Shown in pieces: positions 1-9,020 of a stretch of 64,000 nucleotides of DNA. The DNA is from Galactobacter valiniphilus (GTDB taxonomy: Bacteria > Actinomycetota > Actinomycetes > Actinomycetales > Micrococcaceae). A program made the translations under genes and the position numbers. The stretch covers positions 20,449 to 84,448 of the forward strand of contig NZ_QQXK01000015.1 in assembly GCF_003575975.1 (NCBI RefSeq). The letters run 5' to 3'. The notes under the pieces were generated by a model. It ran no database searches. It was not told the DNA's origin and worked only from the letters and a program-made list of their open reading frames with translations. Each line of letters starts with the position of its first letter. The first letter of the stretch is position 1.

Positions 1-1
1 C

Positions 2-214
2 GTCGACGTGGCCCGCGAGGTCCCGGAGATCTGCGAGGCCGAGGCGGAAATGTTTGCCCGCCTTCTCGACGTTGACGTGAGAAGACTCGCCACGCTGGCC
101 GCGGGCGGCCACGTGTGCACCACCCATATTCCCCTCGGGCGCGACGCTGAAAGCGTCGTTCCCGAGAAGCGAACCAGAATCACGATTTCCAAGAAGCAGG
201 AGAGGACGCGATGA
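2..214 (+). CDS. sufR: SufR-like transcriptional regulator, C-terminal fragment
   Basis: This reading frame is open from the window edge and ends in a TGA that overlaps the sufB start as ATGA. The 70 visible residues contain ICEAEAEMF and VCTTHIPL, which resemble the cysteine-bearing C-terminal part of actinobacterial SufR-type (ArsR/DeoR-like) repressors that sense an iron-sulfur cluster and control suf operons. The DNA-binding domain lies outside the window, so the call rests on the two cysteine segments and on its position directly before sufB. Another helix-turn-helix regulator of the suf operon is possible but less likely. Confidence 0.6.
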   Translation, partial: VDVAREVPEICEAEAEMFARLLDVDVRRLATLAAGGHVCTTHIPLGRDAESVVPEKRTRITISKKQERTR

Positions 215-1671
215 CGGAGCAGATGGCGCCAAGCGCCGCGGATCCCGGCGTGATCGCCGAGATCCTCGAGAACAATCCCGAGCTCGAAGGCATCGGCAAC
301 TACCAGTACGGCTGGGCCGATGAGGATGCCGCCGGTGCTGCGGCCAAGCGCGGCGTCGACGCCGATGTCGTGGCCGACATCTCGGCGAAGAAGTCCGAGC
401 CCGAGTGGATGCTCGCCCGCCGCCAGAAGGCGCTGAAGTACTTCGATCGCAAGCCCATGCCGACGTGGGGTCCCGACCTCTCCGGCATCGACTTCGACAA
501 CATCAAGTACTTCGTGCGCTCCACGGAGAAGCTGGCCGAGTCGTGGGAGGAGCTCCCGGCGGAGATCCGCGACACCTACGAGAAGCTGGGCATCCCCGAG
601 GCCGAGCGCAACCGCCTCGTGGCCGGCGTGGCCGCGCAGTACGAGTCCGAGGTCGTCTACCACCAGATCCGTGAGGACCTGGAGGCGCAGGGCGTCATCT
701 TCCTCGACACCGACACCGCGCTCAAGGAGCACCCGGAGATCTTCGAGGAGTACTTCGGCTCCGTGATCCCGGCCGGCGACAACAAGTTCGCCGCGCTCAA
801 CACCGCCGTGTGGTCCGGCGGCTCGTTCGTCTACGTCCCCAAGGGCGTGCACGTCGAGATCCCGCTGCAGGCCTACTTCCGTATCAACACGGAGAACATG
901 GGCCAGTTCGAGCGCACGCTCATCATCGCCGACGAGGACTCTTACGTTCACTACATCGAGGGCTGCACGGCTCCGATCTACAAGTCGGATTCCCTGCACT
1001 CCGCCGTGGTCGAGATCATCGTGAAGAAGAACGCCCGCGTTCGCTACACGACTATTCAGAACTGGTCCACGAACGTGTACAACCTCGTCACCAAGCGCGC
1101 CGTCTGCGAAGAGGGCGCCACCATGGAGTGGGTCGATGGCAACATCGGCTCCAAGGTGACCATGAAGTACCCCGCCGTCTACCTCACGGGCGAGCACGCC
1201 CGCGGTGAGACGCTGTCCATCGCCTTCGCCGGCGCCGGCCAGCACCAGGACACGGGTTCCAAGATGGTCCACATCGCCCCGAACACCTCCTCCTCGATCG
1301 TCGCCAAGTCGATCGCGCGCAACGGCGGCCGCTCCGGCTACCGCGGCCTGGTCCAGGTACGCGAGGGCGCCAAGGGCGTCAAGAACAACGTGGTCTGCGA
1401 CGCCCTCCTGGTGGACCAGATCTCGCGTTCGGACACGTACCCCTACATCGACGTCCGCGAGGACGACGTGACGATGGGGCACGAGGCGACCGTCTCCAAG
1501 GTCTCCGAGGAGCAGCTCTTCTACCTCATGGCCCGCGGTCTCGCGGAGCAGGAGGCCATGGCCCTCATCGTGCGTGGCTTCGTGGAGCCGATCGCCCGCG
1601 AGCTGCCCATGGAGTACGCGCTCGAGCTGAACCGCCTCATTGAAATCCAGATGGAAGGGTCCGTGGGCTGA
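211..1671 (+). CDS. sufB: Fe-S cluster scaffold protein SufB
   Basis: SufB is the cytoplasmic scaffold on which the SUF system builds iron-sulfur clusters, working as a SufBC2D complex. The 486-residue product has the usual length and the conserved beta-helical core, including [18 protein letters not shown] and the segment [20 protein letters not shown]. The cysteine at about residue 396 corresponds to the cluster-building cysteine of the family. The ATG start overlaps the stop of the sufR-like gene by 4 bases, and sufD follows after 2 bases, so these genes are translated from one operon mRNA. Length and motifs leave little doubt. Confidence 0.97.
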   Translation: MTEQMAPSAADPGVIAEILENNPELEGIGNYQYGWADEDAAGAAAKRGVDADVVADISAKKSEPEWMLARRQKALKYFDRKPMPTWGPDLSGIDFDNIKYFVRSTEKLAESWEELPAEIRDTYEKLGIPEAERNRLVAGVAAQYESEVVYHQIREDLEAQGVIFLDTDTALKEHPEIFEEYFGSVIPAGDNKFAALNTAVWSGGSFVYVPKGVHVEIPLQAYFRINTENMGQFERTLIIADEDSYVHYIEGCTAPIYKSDSLHSAVVEIIVKKNARVRYTTIQNWSTNVYNLVTKRAVCEEGATMEWVDGNIGSKVTMKYPAVYLTGEHARGETLSIAFAGAGQHQDTGSKMVHIAPNTSSSIVAKSIARNGGRSGYRGLVQVREGAKGVKNNVVCDALLVDQISRSDTYPYIDVREDDVTMGHEATVSKVSEEQLFYLMARGLAEQEAMALIVRGFVEPIARELPMEYALELNRLIEIQMEGSVG

Positions 1672-1673
1672 TC

Positions 1674-2963
1674 ATGGCCGATTCGATCATCACCGAGCGC
1701 GCCAAGGGCGCGCCGCTCATCGCCGGCTTCACGGAGGAGGGCGAGGATCTCTCGCCGCTGAACCTGGCCGCGACGAACCTGTCCACCCTGGGCGGCGACG
1801 CCGCCAAGGAGCACTCGCACGGCGGCGGCGTCGGCGTGGAGGATTCCTCCCGCGCCGGCCGTCCGGCCTCGTTCGACCCGAACGACTTCCCGGCCCTGAC
1901 GGGCCGCGAGGAGGATTGGCGCTTCACCCCGCTCAAGCGCCTCAAGGGCCTGCACACGGAGGCGCTGGACGCCGCCGCTGCGCCGGCCATCGAGGTCAAG
2001 GTCACCGAGGGCAACCTCGAGCTGGCCGTGGGCGTGGAGCAGGTCGCCAAGAGCGATGCCCGCGTGGGCTTCCTGGCCCCCGAGGATCGCGTGGCGGCCA
2101 ACGCCTACGCCGCCGTGGAGACCGCCACGGTCATCACGGTTCCGGCCGCGGCCGAGGGTGACGTCATCGTCGCCTCGATCAAGGGCGAGAACGCCACCCC
2201 GTCCGCCCAGCACATCGTGATCGTCGGCGAGCCCGGCGCCCGCGCCACCGTGGTCCTGGACCACAGCGGCCTGGCCGTGCTCTCGCAGAACGTCGAGATC
2301 GACCTCAAGGAGGGTGCCGACCTCAACGTCGTTACCCTGCAGCGCTGGGACGACGCCTCCGTGCACGCCTCCGATCAGCAGGCCCGTATCGGGCGGGAGG
2401 CCCATCTGAAGCACACCGCGGTGTCCTTCGGCGGCGACGTGGTCCGCGTGACCCCGTCGGCGCGCCTGTCCGCGCAGGGCGGCGAGGCCGAGATGTTCGG
2501 CCTGTACTTCGCCGACGCCGGCCAGCACCTGGAGCACCGCCTCTTCGTGGACCACGCCGCCCCCAAGTGCACCTCGAACGTGCTCTACAAGGGCGCGCTC
2601 CAAGGTGAGGACGCCCACGCCGTGTGGATCGGCGATGTGCTGATCCGCAAGGAGGCCACGGGCACCGACTCCTACGAGGCCAACAAGAACCTCGTGCTCA
2701 CGGACGGCGCCCGCGCCGATTCCGTCCCCAACCTGGAGATCGAGACGGGTGCCATCGACGGCGCCGGTCACTCCTCCACGACGGGTCGTTTCGACGACGA
2801 GCACCTCTTCTACCTGATGGCCCGCGGCATCGATGAGAAGACCGCCCGCCGCCTGGTGGTGCGCGGCTTCCTCAACGAGATCATCCAGAAGATCGGGGTC
2901 GCCTCGATCGAAGAGCAGCTCAGCGAGGCCATCGAGGCCGAGCTGGCGCAGACCGAGAACTGA
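1674..2963 (+). CDS. sufD: Fe-S cluster assembly protein SufD
   Basis: SufD is the SufB paralogue of the SufBC2D complex and is needed for iron acquisition and cluster assembly. The 429-residue product shares the C-terminal core with SufB, seen as [18 protein letters not shown]. The histidine at about residue 377 matches the position implicated at the SufB-SufD interface. The N-terminal 75 residues are variable and rich in Ala and Gly, as is common in SufD. It starts with ATG 2 bases after sufB. A 54-base gap containing a GAGGAG ribosome-binding site precedes sufC. Confidence 0.95.
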   Translation: MADSIITERAKGAPLIAGFTEEGEDLSPLNLAATNLSTLGGDAAKEHSHGGGVGVEDSSRAGRPASFDPNDFPALTGREEDWRFTPLKRLKGLHTEALDAAAAPAIEVKVTEGNLELAVGVEQVAKSDARVGFLAPEDRVAANAYAAVETATVITVPAAAEGDVIVASIKGENATPSAQHIVIVGEPGARATVVLDHSGLAVLSQNVEIDLKEGADLNVVTLQRWDDASVHASDQQARIGREAHLKHTAVSFGGDVVRVTPSARLSAQGGEAEMFGLYFADAGQHLEHRLFVDHAAPKCTSNVLYKGALQGEDAHAVWIGDVLIRKEATGTDSYEANKNLVLTDGARADSVPNLEIETGAIDGAGHSSTTGRFDDEHLFYLMARGIDEKTARRLVVRGFLNEIIQKIGVASIEEQLSEAIEAELAQTEN

Positions 2964-3017
2964 CCCACCTCAATCACGTTCCGCCGCGCCTGCCGCGCGG
3001 CGACGAGGAGAAAACTT

Positions 3018-3773
3018 ATGTCTACCCTGGAAATCAAGGACCTGAAGGTCGGTATCGAGACCGAGCAGGGCCACAAGGAGATCCTGAAGGGCGTCAACCT
3101 CACCATCAACACGGGTGAGACGCACGCCATCATGGGCCCCAACGGCTCCGGCAAGTCCACGCTCGCCTCCACCATCGCCGGCCACCCGCGCTACATCGTC
3201 ACGGGCGGCGAGATCCTGCTCGACGGCGAGAACGTCCTGGAGATGTCCGTCGACGAGCGCGCCAAGGCCGGCCTGTTCCTGGCCATGCAGTACCCCGTGG
3301 AGATCCCGGGCGTCACCATGACGAACTTCCTGCGCACCGCCAAGACGGCCATCGACGGCGAGGCCCCGAGCCTGCGCACGTGGACCAAGGACGTCAAGGG
3401 CGCCATGGAGAAGCTGCGCATCGACCCCGACTTCGCGGCCCGCAACGTCAACGAGGGCTTCTCGGGCGGCGAGAAGAAGCGCGTCGAGATCCTGCAGCTC
3501 GAGCTCTTCAAGCCCAAGTTCGCCGTGCTGGACGAGACCGACTCCGGCCTCGACGTCGACGCCCTGAAGATCGTTTCCGAGGGCGTCAACCGCGCCCAGG
3601 AGGAGAACGACATGGGCACGCTGCTCATCACGCACTACACGCGCATCCTGCGCTACATCAAGCCCGACTTCGTGCACGTCTTCGTCGACGGTCACGTGGC
3701 CGAGCAGGGTGGCCCGGAGCTCGCGGATCGCCTCGAGGAAGAGGGCTACGACCGCTACCTGGCCAAGGCCTGA
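3018..3773 (+). CDS. sufC: Fe-S cluster assembly ATPase SufC
   Basis: SufC is the ABC-type ATPase of the SufBC2D complex and drives the conformational change for cluster assembly. The 251-residue product has Walker A GPNGSGKST near residue 40, the SufC-type signature FSGGEKKRVEILQ near residue 150, and Walker B FAVLDETDSGLDVDALK. The DETDSGLD form of Walker B is typical of SufC. It starts at ATG 3018 behind GAGGAG. The next gene begins 5 bases after its stop. The usual partners sufS and sufU do not follow it here. Confidence 0.97.
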   Translation: MSTLEIKDLKVGIETEQGHKEILKGVNLTINTGETHAIMGPNGSGKSTLASTIAGHPRYIVTGGEILLDGENVLEMSVDERAKAGLFLAMQYPVEIPGVTMTNFLRTAKTAIDGEAPSLRTWTKDVKGAMEKLRIDPDFAARNVNEGFSGGEKKRVEILQLELFKPKFAVLDETDSGLDVDALKIVSEGVNRAQEENDMGTLLITHYTRILRYIKPDFVHVFVDGHVAEQGGPELADRLEEEGYDRYLAKA

Positions 3774-3778
3774 GCGGC

Positions 3779-4105
3779 ATGACCGAGGGCAACAAGCAGA
3801 CGTCCCTGGAGGACGTCACCGAGGCGCTCCACGATGTGATCGACCCCGAGCTGGGCGTGAACATCGTGGATCTCGGCCTGCTCTACGGCATGGCCTACAA
3901 CGATGAGGGCACGCTGCTCATCGACATGACCCTGACGACGGCGGCCTGCCCGCTCACCGACGTCCTCGAGGACCAGGTCCAGAAGGCCCTGGATTCCATG
4001 GTGGACGATTGGCGCGTCAACTGGGTTTGGATGCCGCCGTGGGGTCCCGAGCGGATCACCGAGGACGGCCGCGACCAGATGCGGGCCCTGGGCTTCAACA
4101 TCTGA
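3779..4105 (+). CDS. sufT: SufT-type MIP18/DUF59 Fe-S maturation factor
   Basis: The 108-residue product belongs to the MIP18 (DUF59) family, whose bacterial members such as SufT act as auxiliary factors in iron-sulfur protein maturation. It shows the hallmark segments VIDPELGVNIVDLGLLY, TTAACPLTDVLEDQV with the conserved cysteine, and WMPPWGPERITEDGR near the C-terminus. The ATG lies 5 bases after sufC, so it is the last gene of the suf operon and is followed at once by a strong hairpin. Family membership is clear; the exact client proteins are unknown. Confidence 0.88.
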   Translation: MTEGNKQTSLEDVTEALHDVIDPELGVNIVDLGLLYGMAYNDEGTLLIDMTLTTAACPLTDVLEDQVQKALDSMVDDWRVNWVWMPPWGPERITEDGRDQMRALGFNI

Positions 4106-4126
4106 TCCGTTCCGGATCCCCGCTGT

Positions 4127-4175
4127 ACGACGGCGGCCCGTCACCTTTGATTCAAAGGTGACGGGCCGCCGTCGT
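4127..4175. terminator. Bidirectional terminator between sufT and the zinc peptidase gene
   Basis: Two perfectly complementary 24-base arms (4127-4150 and 4152-4175) meet around a single base. The palindrome lies 21 bases after the sufT stop and 17 bases from the stop of the convergent peptidase gene. There is no long T tract, as usual in high-GC actinobacteria. The arms start with ACGACGGCGGC, a seed shared with other terminators here. Confidence 0.85.
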
Positions 4176-4192
4176 GCTGTGTCTGGCGCGGC

Positions 4193-5104
4193 TCAGGGGT
4201 GGTCGAGGTCCTGAGCGGAGAAGGTGTCGCACACGCCCGGGTCGCCCGAGCGGTAGCCCGTCGTGAACCAGGCCTGGCGCTGCGACGAGGAGCCGTGGGT
4301 CCAGCCCTCGGGGTTGACGTAGCCCGTGGACTTCTTCTGGATGTGGTCATCGCCCACGGCCGCGGCGGCGGAGAGGGCGCTCTTGATGTCGGCGTCGGAC
4401 AGCGGCTGCATGAAGCGCTTGCCGTCCTTGTCCGTCGTGGAGGAGGCATGGTTGGCCCACACTCCCGCGTAGCAATCGGCCTGCAGCTCCACGCGGACGG
4501 AGCCACCCTGGGAACCGGAGCCGACCTGCGAGTTCTGGATGGCGCCCGTCAGGTTCTGGATGTGGTGGCCGTACTCGTGGGCCACGACGTACTCCTGGGC
4601 GAGGGCGCCCGTGTCCGCGCCGTAGTTGCGCACGAGCTCGTTGAAGAAGGTCGGATCGATGTAGATCTTCGAGTCGCCGGGGCAGTAGAACGGGCCCATG
4701 GCGCTGCTGGCCTGGCCGCAGGCCGTGTTGGTGCCGTTGGCAAAGATGCGGGCGCCCGGCGCCTTGAAGCCCTCGATGCGCAGGTCCGTGGCCCCATTGA
4801 CCCAGTAGGAATCGAGGCTGTTCAGCGTGCCGACGATGCGGCAATCGTCGCGCTGGTTCGCGGCCGAGCCGCTCGTGCAGCTGTCGATCGCGGCGCCGTC
4901 GGTGCTCTGGACCTGCGTCACCTCCTGCTCCGCTGGGGTGTTCACCATGCCGGAGACGGCCTGGGGTCCAAAGATGATGGCGAGGATGAGGGCGATGATG
5001 CCGCCGCCACCGCCGATGGCCATGCCTGCGCGCGATCCTCCGCCGCCGCTGCGCGTGTCTTCGACGCGGGAGGGGTCCAGGCGGGATCCGTCATTGAAGC
5101 TCAT
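4193..5104 (-). CDS. Membrane-anchored neutral zinc metallopeptidase (YpfJ/PF04228 family)
   Basis: The 303-residue product belongs to the putative neutral zinc metallopeptidase family (YpfJ-like). A cytoplasmic N-terminus rich in Gly, Arg and Ser is followed by one membrane segment (GGGIIALILAIIFGPQAV, about residues 33-50). The catalytic motif HEYGHH begins at about residue 176, with glutamate-rich downstream residues. Conserved segments such as GPFYCPGDSKIYID and ELQADCYAGVWA are typical of the family. The start is the ATG beginning MSFNDGSRLDP. It stands alone, converging on the suf operon, and its substrate is unknown. Confidence 0.88.
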   Translation of the reverse strand: MSFNDGSRLDPSRVEDTRSGGGGSRAGMAIGGGGGIIALILAIIFGPQAVSGMVNTPAEQEVTQVQSTDGAAIDSCTSGSAANQRDDCRIVGTLNSLDSYWVNGATDLRIEGFKAPGARIFANGTNTACGQASSAMGPFYCPGDSKIYIDPTFFNELVRNYGADTGALAQEYVVAHEYGHHIQNLTGAIQNSQVGSGSQGGSVRVELQADCYAGVWANHASSTTDKDGKRFMQPLSDADIKSALSAAAAVGDDHIQKKSTGYVNPEGWTHGSSSQRQAWFTTGYRSGDPGVCDTFSAQDLDHP

Positions 5105-5196
5105 GCGCGCCAGCGTACATAAGGCGGGGGCCCAAAGCTCCCCTTCGCGCTGGCGCGGCGCGCGGATGACGCGGGCGCCGCGCCGCGCCGGGCGCT

Positions 5197-5844
5197 CTAG
5201 CGCGTGGCCCGGGGTTCGCTCGGGTGTTCGGCCGGTTCGGCGAGCAGCCCGCGGGCAGCCATCGCGTCGCCGGCGTCGCGCGCCCTGGCGACGGCCATGA
5301 CGCCGAGCGAGGTCGCGGTGCGCAGCGGAGCCCGCTTGAGCCCGCGCGCCGCCGCGGCCTCGCGGGACCGCCCCCAGCTCGCCGACAGCTCCGGCAGCGT
5401 GCGCAGGAAGAGCGCGAGCACGAGGGCCGTGCGCTCCGGGGGGATGCGCACGGCGGCGGCCGCGGCGGAGAGGCCGTCGAGCAGCTCGGACGTCGGCGTG
5501 GTGAGCAGGAGGAGGCGCGCGCACTGGACGAGCGCGAACATGCAAGCCACGAGCCCCACGGCCGCGGGCGGCGAGACGAAGAACCACTGATACGTGCCGA
5601 GGAGGAGCAGGATCCACCACCAGAAGCGCAGGGGCGTGGCCCAGGTGCGCAGGACGGCACGGCCGGCCAGGGCGTACAGCGCCACGGAGAGCAGCAGGAG
5701 GCCGAGGCCCACGGGGGCCGTCCGCCACACGGTCCCGAGCAGGCCGAGCGCCACGAGCACCAGGTACTTGAGCCAGAGCGGGGCGCGATGGACGGGGGAG
5801 GCGCCGGGGATCCAGGCGAGCAGCGCGCCGGGACCCGGGTTCAT
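5197..5844 (-). CDS. bioN: Energy-coupling factor transporter transmembrane protein EcfT (BioN)
   Basis: The 215-residue membrane protein is the EcfT scaffold that couples the ATPase to the biotin-binding subunit BioY. It has several hydrophobic helices in the N-terminal half, then the cytoplasmic coupling region with ARSREAAAARGLKR, the Ala-Arg-Gly motif type by which EcfT grips the ATPase. Its ATG overlaps the bioM stop as ATGA, fixing the start. It is the third gene of bioY-bioM-bioN and therefore probably under the same biotin control. The symbol follows from that context. Confidence 0.87.
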   Translation of the reverse strand: MNPGPGALLAWIPGASPVHRAPLWLKYLVLVALGLLGTVWRTAPVGLGLLLLSVALYALAGRAVLRTWATPLRFWWWILLLLGTYQWFFVSPPAAVGLVACMFALVQCARLLLLTTPTSELLDGLSAAAAAVRIPPERTALVLALFLRTLPELSASWGRSREAAAARGLKRAPLRTATSLGVMAVARARDAGDAMAARGLLAEPAEHPSEPRATR

Positions 5845-6590
5845 GCCTCCGCCCCCGTCTCCGCGCCGGGCCACGGCGCCAGGCCGCGGGCGCTCGCGCG
5901 ATAGGCGGCGATGAGCTCGTCCGGGGGGCCGTCGGCCACCACCCGCCCGCCGTGGATCCATACGGCGCGCTCGCACTCGGCGGCCAGCTCCAGGTCGTGG
6001 GTGGCCACGATGAGCGAGGCCTCGGAGCCCAGGAGGGCGGCCGCGACGCTGTCGCGGTGCACGAGGTCAAGCGCCGCGGTGGGCTCGTCGGCGAGGAGCA
6101 GGCGCGGGGCGGCCGCGCGCAGGCCGGCGAGGGCCACGAGCTGGCGCTCGCCCCCCGAGAGCTCGTAGACGCTGCGCTCGGCGAGCCGTTCGATGCCCAG
6201 TGCGCGCAGCTGCGCGAGGGCCTCGGCGCGGCGCTCATGGCGCGGCAGCCGACGGGGGCGCAGGGAGAGCTCCACGTCCTCCTGGACCACGGGCATGATC
6301 AGCTGCGCCGCCGTGTCGGCAAAGAGCATGCCGACCGCGCCGCGCAGGGCCTTGGCGTCGCGGGCCCACTGGAGCCCCGCGACGCTCACGCTGCCGGAGG
6401 ACGGGGCCACGAGCCCGGCAAGCAGGCGCAGGAGGGTCGTCTTGCCCTGGCCGTTTGCGCCGATGAGCGCGATGCGCCGATCGTTCAGGTGCAGCGTGGT
6501 GGGGGAGAGCAGCTCGCGCGCGGCGACGCCGCCGACCGCTGGTGCGGTGACGGCGGCGCGCTCGAGGACGACGGGGACGGGGGAGCTCAC
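5841..6590 (-). CDS. bioM: Energy-coupling factor ABC transporter ATP-binding protein (BioM)
   Basis: This 249-residue ABC ATPase powers biotin uptake together with EcfT and BioY. It shows Walker A GANGQGKTTLLRLLAG near residue 40, signature LSGGERQLVALAGL, and Walker B LLLADEPTAALD. The GTG start overlaps the bioY stop as GTGA, and its own stop overlaps the EcfT start. Only one ATPase is encoded, so the complex would use a homodimer, as described for BioMNY systems. Confidence 0.9.
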   Translation of the reverse strand: MSSPVPVVLERAAVTAPAVGGVAARELLSPTTLHLNDRRIALIGANGQGKTTLLRLLAGLVAPSSGSVSVAGLQWARDAKALRGAVGMLFADTAAQLIMPVVQEDVELSLRPRRLPRHERRAEALAQLRALGIERLAERSVYELSGGERQLVALAGLRAAAPRLLLADEPTAALDLVHRDSVAAALLGSEASLIVATHDLELAAECERAVWIHGGRVVADGPPDELIAAYRASARGLAPWPGAETGAEA

Positions 6591-7189
6591 AGGCCGGACG
6601 GGTTGCGGGCGGCGAGGGCCGGGAAGGCCTTGAGGATGCCGACCGCGAGGGCTGCGGCCAGCGCCGACTTCACGAGGTCGCCCGGCCAATAGGCCAGGTC
6701 GGCGAGGAAGGCGGCCTGGAGGGAGAGGTGCCCGTTGATCATCATGCCGAGGATGCCGGCCGGATGGGTCACGAGGAAGGAACCGGCCAGCGCGCAGCCG
6801 AAGAGCCACAGGCCCTTGGCCCGCAGGGAGCGGCGCAGGACCAGGGTGGCGAGCGCGCCGGTGACGAGGGCCGCCACGGGGAAGGCAAGCAGGTAGCCGG
6901 CGCTCGGGGCGGCCAGCGCGCCGAGGCCGCCGGAGAAGCGGGCGAAGATCGGCAGGCCGGCGAGGCCGAGCACCACGTAGAGCAGCACGGCGAGGCCGCC
7001 GCGCTTCGCGCCGAGCACGAGCGCCGTGAGCGCGACCCCGAGCGTCTGCAGCGTGATGGGCACGCCGAGCGGGCCAACGGGGATCGCCGGCGCCATGGTC
7101 AGAGCAGCGATGAGCGCTGCAAAGACGACGACGAGCGAGAGCGTGCGGGGGAGGGTCGCTCCCGCGGCGGTGGGGGTTGAAGCGGTCAT
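6587..7189 (-). CDS. bioY: Biotin transporter substrate-binding subunit BioY
   Basis: BioY is the membrane S-component that binds biotin. The 200-residue product has about six hydrophobic helices and the family signature VPITLQTLGVALTALVLGAKRGGLAVLLY, with GLPIFARFSGGLGALAAPSAGYLLAFP after it. The ATG beginning MTASTPTAAG was chosen because it sits just after a promoter-operator region; an upstream in-frame ATG would place the operator inside the gene. It is the first gene of the bioYMN operon, and a BioQ-like palindrome lies 16 bases upstream. Confidence 0.93.
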   Translation of the reverse strand: MTASTPTAAGATLPRTLSLVVVFAALIAALTMAPAIPVGPLGVPITLQTLGVALTALVLGAKRGGLAVLLYVVLGLAGLPIFARFSGGLGALAAPSAGYLLAFPVAALVTGALATLVLRRSLRAKGLWLFGCALAGSFLVTHPAGILGMMINGHLSLQAAFLADLAYWPGDLVKSALAAALAVGILKAFPALAARNPSGL

Positions 7190-7204
7190 GGTCCGGGAGC
7201 CTAC

Positions 7205-7219
7205 TTGAACACCGTTCAA
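7205..7219 (-). promoter_or_regulatory. BioQ-type operator in the bioY promoter
   Basis: The 15-base palindrome TTGAACACCGTTCAA contains TGAAC-N3-GTTCA, which matches the BioQ operator known from corynebacteria and mycobacteria. Read toward bioY, it lies between a possible -35 (TTGGTC) and a possible -10 (TAGGCT) about 18 bases apart. A repressor bound there would block the promoter. The bioQ gene itself is not in the window. Confidence 0.75.
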
Positions 7220-7321
7220 TTGACCAACGCGGCGCGTCGGAACCGCGTAGACTAGAGAGGTTGTCCGCGCCCCGGACACCCGAAAACTTGTCCCACGCCT
7301 CGCCCCAAGGAGCCCCCAACC

Positions 7322-8923
7322 GTGATCTCCGTCTCAGACCTCGAACTGCGCGCCGGCGCGCGCCTGCTCATGGATGAGGTGAACTTCCGCATCGATGCCG
7401 GCGACAAGGTCGGCCTGGTGGGGCGCAATGGCGCGGGCAAGACCACGATGACGAAGGTCCTGGCCGGGCAGACCCTGCCGGCCGGCGGCACCGTGACGCG
7501 CACGGGCACCCTCGGCTACCTGCCGCAGGACACCCACCTGCCCGACATGGAGCAGCTGGCGCGCGCCCGCATCCTCTCGGCACGCGGCCTGGATGTTGTA
7601 AGCGCCAAGCTGCGCAAGTGCCAGGAGGACATGGCGAGCGAGGACCCGGCGGTGAGCGCCAAGGCGATGCGTCAGTACGACCGCCTCGAGGCAGAATTCA
7701 TCGCCGGCGGCGGCTACGCTGCCGAGTCCGAGGCGGCGGCGATCTGCAACAACCTCGCCCTGCCCGAGCGCATCCTGAACCAGCCGATCGGCACGCTCTC
7801 CGGCGGCCAACGCCGCCGCGTGGAGCTCGCGCGCATCCTCTACTCGAACGCCGACACGCTCCTCCTGGACGAGCCGACGAACCACCTCGACGCCGACTCC
7901 ATCACCTGGCTGCGCGACTTCCTCATCGCCTACGAGGGCGGCTTCCTGATCATCTCGCACAACACCGAGCTGCTGGACGCCGTGGTCAACAAGGTCTACC
8001 ACCTGGACGCCAACCGGGCGACGATCGATCAGTACAACCTCTCCTGGAAGAAGTACCTGACCCAGCGCGAGACCGACGAGCGGGCCCGCCGCCGCGAGCG
8101 CGCCAACGTGGAGAAGAAGGCAGGCGTCCTCCTGGCGCAGGCCGACAAGATGCGCGCCAAGGCCACGAAGGCCGTGGCGGCCCAGAACATGATCAAGCGC
8201 GCCGAGCGCATGATGCGCGGGCTCGAGGAGGAGCGCCAGAGCGATCGCGTCGCGGCGCTGCGCTTCCCCGATCCGGCCCCGTGCGGCAAGACGCCGCTCA
8301 CGGCCGACGGGCTCTCCAAGTCCTACGGCTCGCTCGAGATCTTCACGGGCCTGGACCTCGCGATCGACCGCGGCTCCAAGGTGGTCATCCTGGGCCTCAA
8401 CGGCGCTGGCAAGACCACCCTGTTGCGCATGCTTGCTGGCGTCGACAAGCCCGATTCCGGCCAGGTCGTGCCCGGGCACGGCCTGAAGATCGGCTACTTC
8501 GCGCAGGAGCACGACACGATCGACATCCAGCGCAGCGTGCTTGAAAACATGCGCTCCTCCGCGCCGACCCACCTCGGCGACGCCGATGTGCGCAACATCC
8601 TCGGCTCGTTCATGTTCTCCGGCGATGACGTCAACAAGCCCGCCGGCGTGCTCTCCGGCGGCGAGAAGACCCGCCTGGCCCTGGCCATGATCGTGGCGAG
8701 CCACGCCAACGTCCTGCTGCTCGATGAGCCGACCAACAACCTGGACCCCGCCTCGCGCGAGCAGATCCTCAACGCCCTCGCGTCCTTCGCCGGCGCCGTG
8801 GTGCTCGTCTCCCACGACGAGGGCGCCGTGGAGTCGCTCAACCCCGAGCGCGTCCTCCTCCTGCCGGACGGCACGGAGGACCTCTGGAACGACGAGTACC
8901 TGGAGCTCGTCACCCTGGCGTGA
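7322..8923 (+). CDS. ABC-F family ATP-binding protein
   Basis: The 533-residue cytoplasmic protein has two ABC cassettes and no membrane domain, the ABC-F arrangement of ribosome-associated factors. Cassette 1 has GRNGAGKTT, LSGGQRRRVELAR and LLLDEPTNHLD. Cassette 2 has GLNGAGKTTLLRMLAG, LSGGEKTRLALAM and LLLDEPTNNLD. Between them, at about residues 235-310, is a charged helical linker that includes a run of RARRRERANVEKKAG, where the P-site tRNA interaction motif usually lies. The start is GTG at MISVSDLEL. Which ABC-F subtype it is cannot be decided from the sequence. Confidence 0.9.
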   Translation: MISVSDLELRAGARLLMDEVNFRIDAGDKVGLVGRNGAGKTTMTKVLAGQTLPAGGTVTRTGTLGYLPQDTHLPDMEQLARARILSARGLDVVSAKLRKCQEDMASEDPAVSAKAMRQYDRLEAEFIAGGGYAAESEAAAICNNLALPERILNQPIGTLSGGQRRRVELARILYSNADTLLLDEPTNHLDADSITWLRDFLIAYEGGFLIISHNTELLDAVVNKVYHLDANRATIDQYNLSWKKYLTQRETDERARRRERANVEKKAGVLLAQADKMRAKATKAVAAQNMIKRAERMMRGLEEERQSDRVAALRFPDPAPCGKTPLTADGLSKSYGSLEIFTGLDLAIDRGSKVVILGLNGAGKTTLLRMLAGVDKPDSGQVVPGHGLKIGYFAQEHDTIDIQRSVLENMRSSAPTHLGDADVRNILGSFMFSGDDVNKPAGVLSGGEKTRLALAMIVASHANVLLLDEPTNNLDPASREQILNALASFAGAVVLVSHDEGAVESLNPERVLLLPDGTEDLWNDEYLELVTLA

Positions 8924-8953
8924 TCCCGCGCGGGCGCGGCTAGAGCAGCCGGA

Positions 8954-9007
8954 CACAGCGCGACGGCGGCCGGTCACCTCAGGGTGACCGGCCGCCGTCG
9001 CGCTGTG
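8954..9007. terminator. Bidirectional terminator between ABC-F and SURF1 genes
   Basis: Perfect 25-base arms (8954-8978 and 8983-9007) flank a TCAG loop. It lies between convergent genes and shares the CGACGGCGGCC core with the terminator at 4127. Confidence 0.88.
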
Positions 9008-9020
9008 ACAAGGTCAAGCC

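Noticed and set aside
4127..4175. Palindrome as a regulatory operator for the peptidase gene
   Set aside because: It lies between two stop codons, so a bidirectional terminator is the simpler reading.
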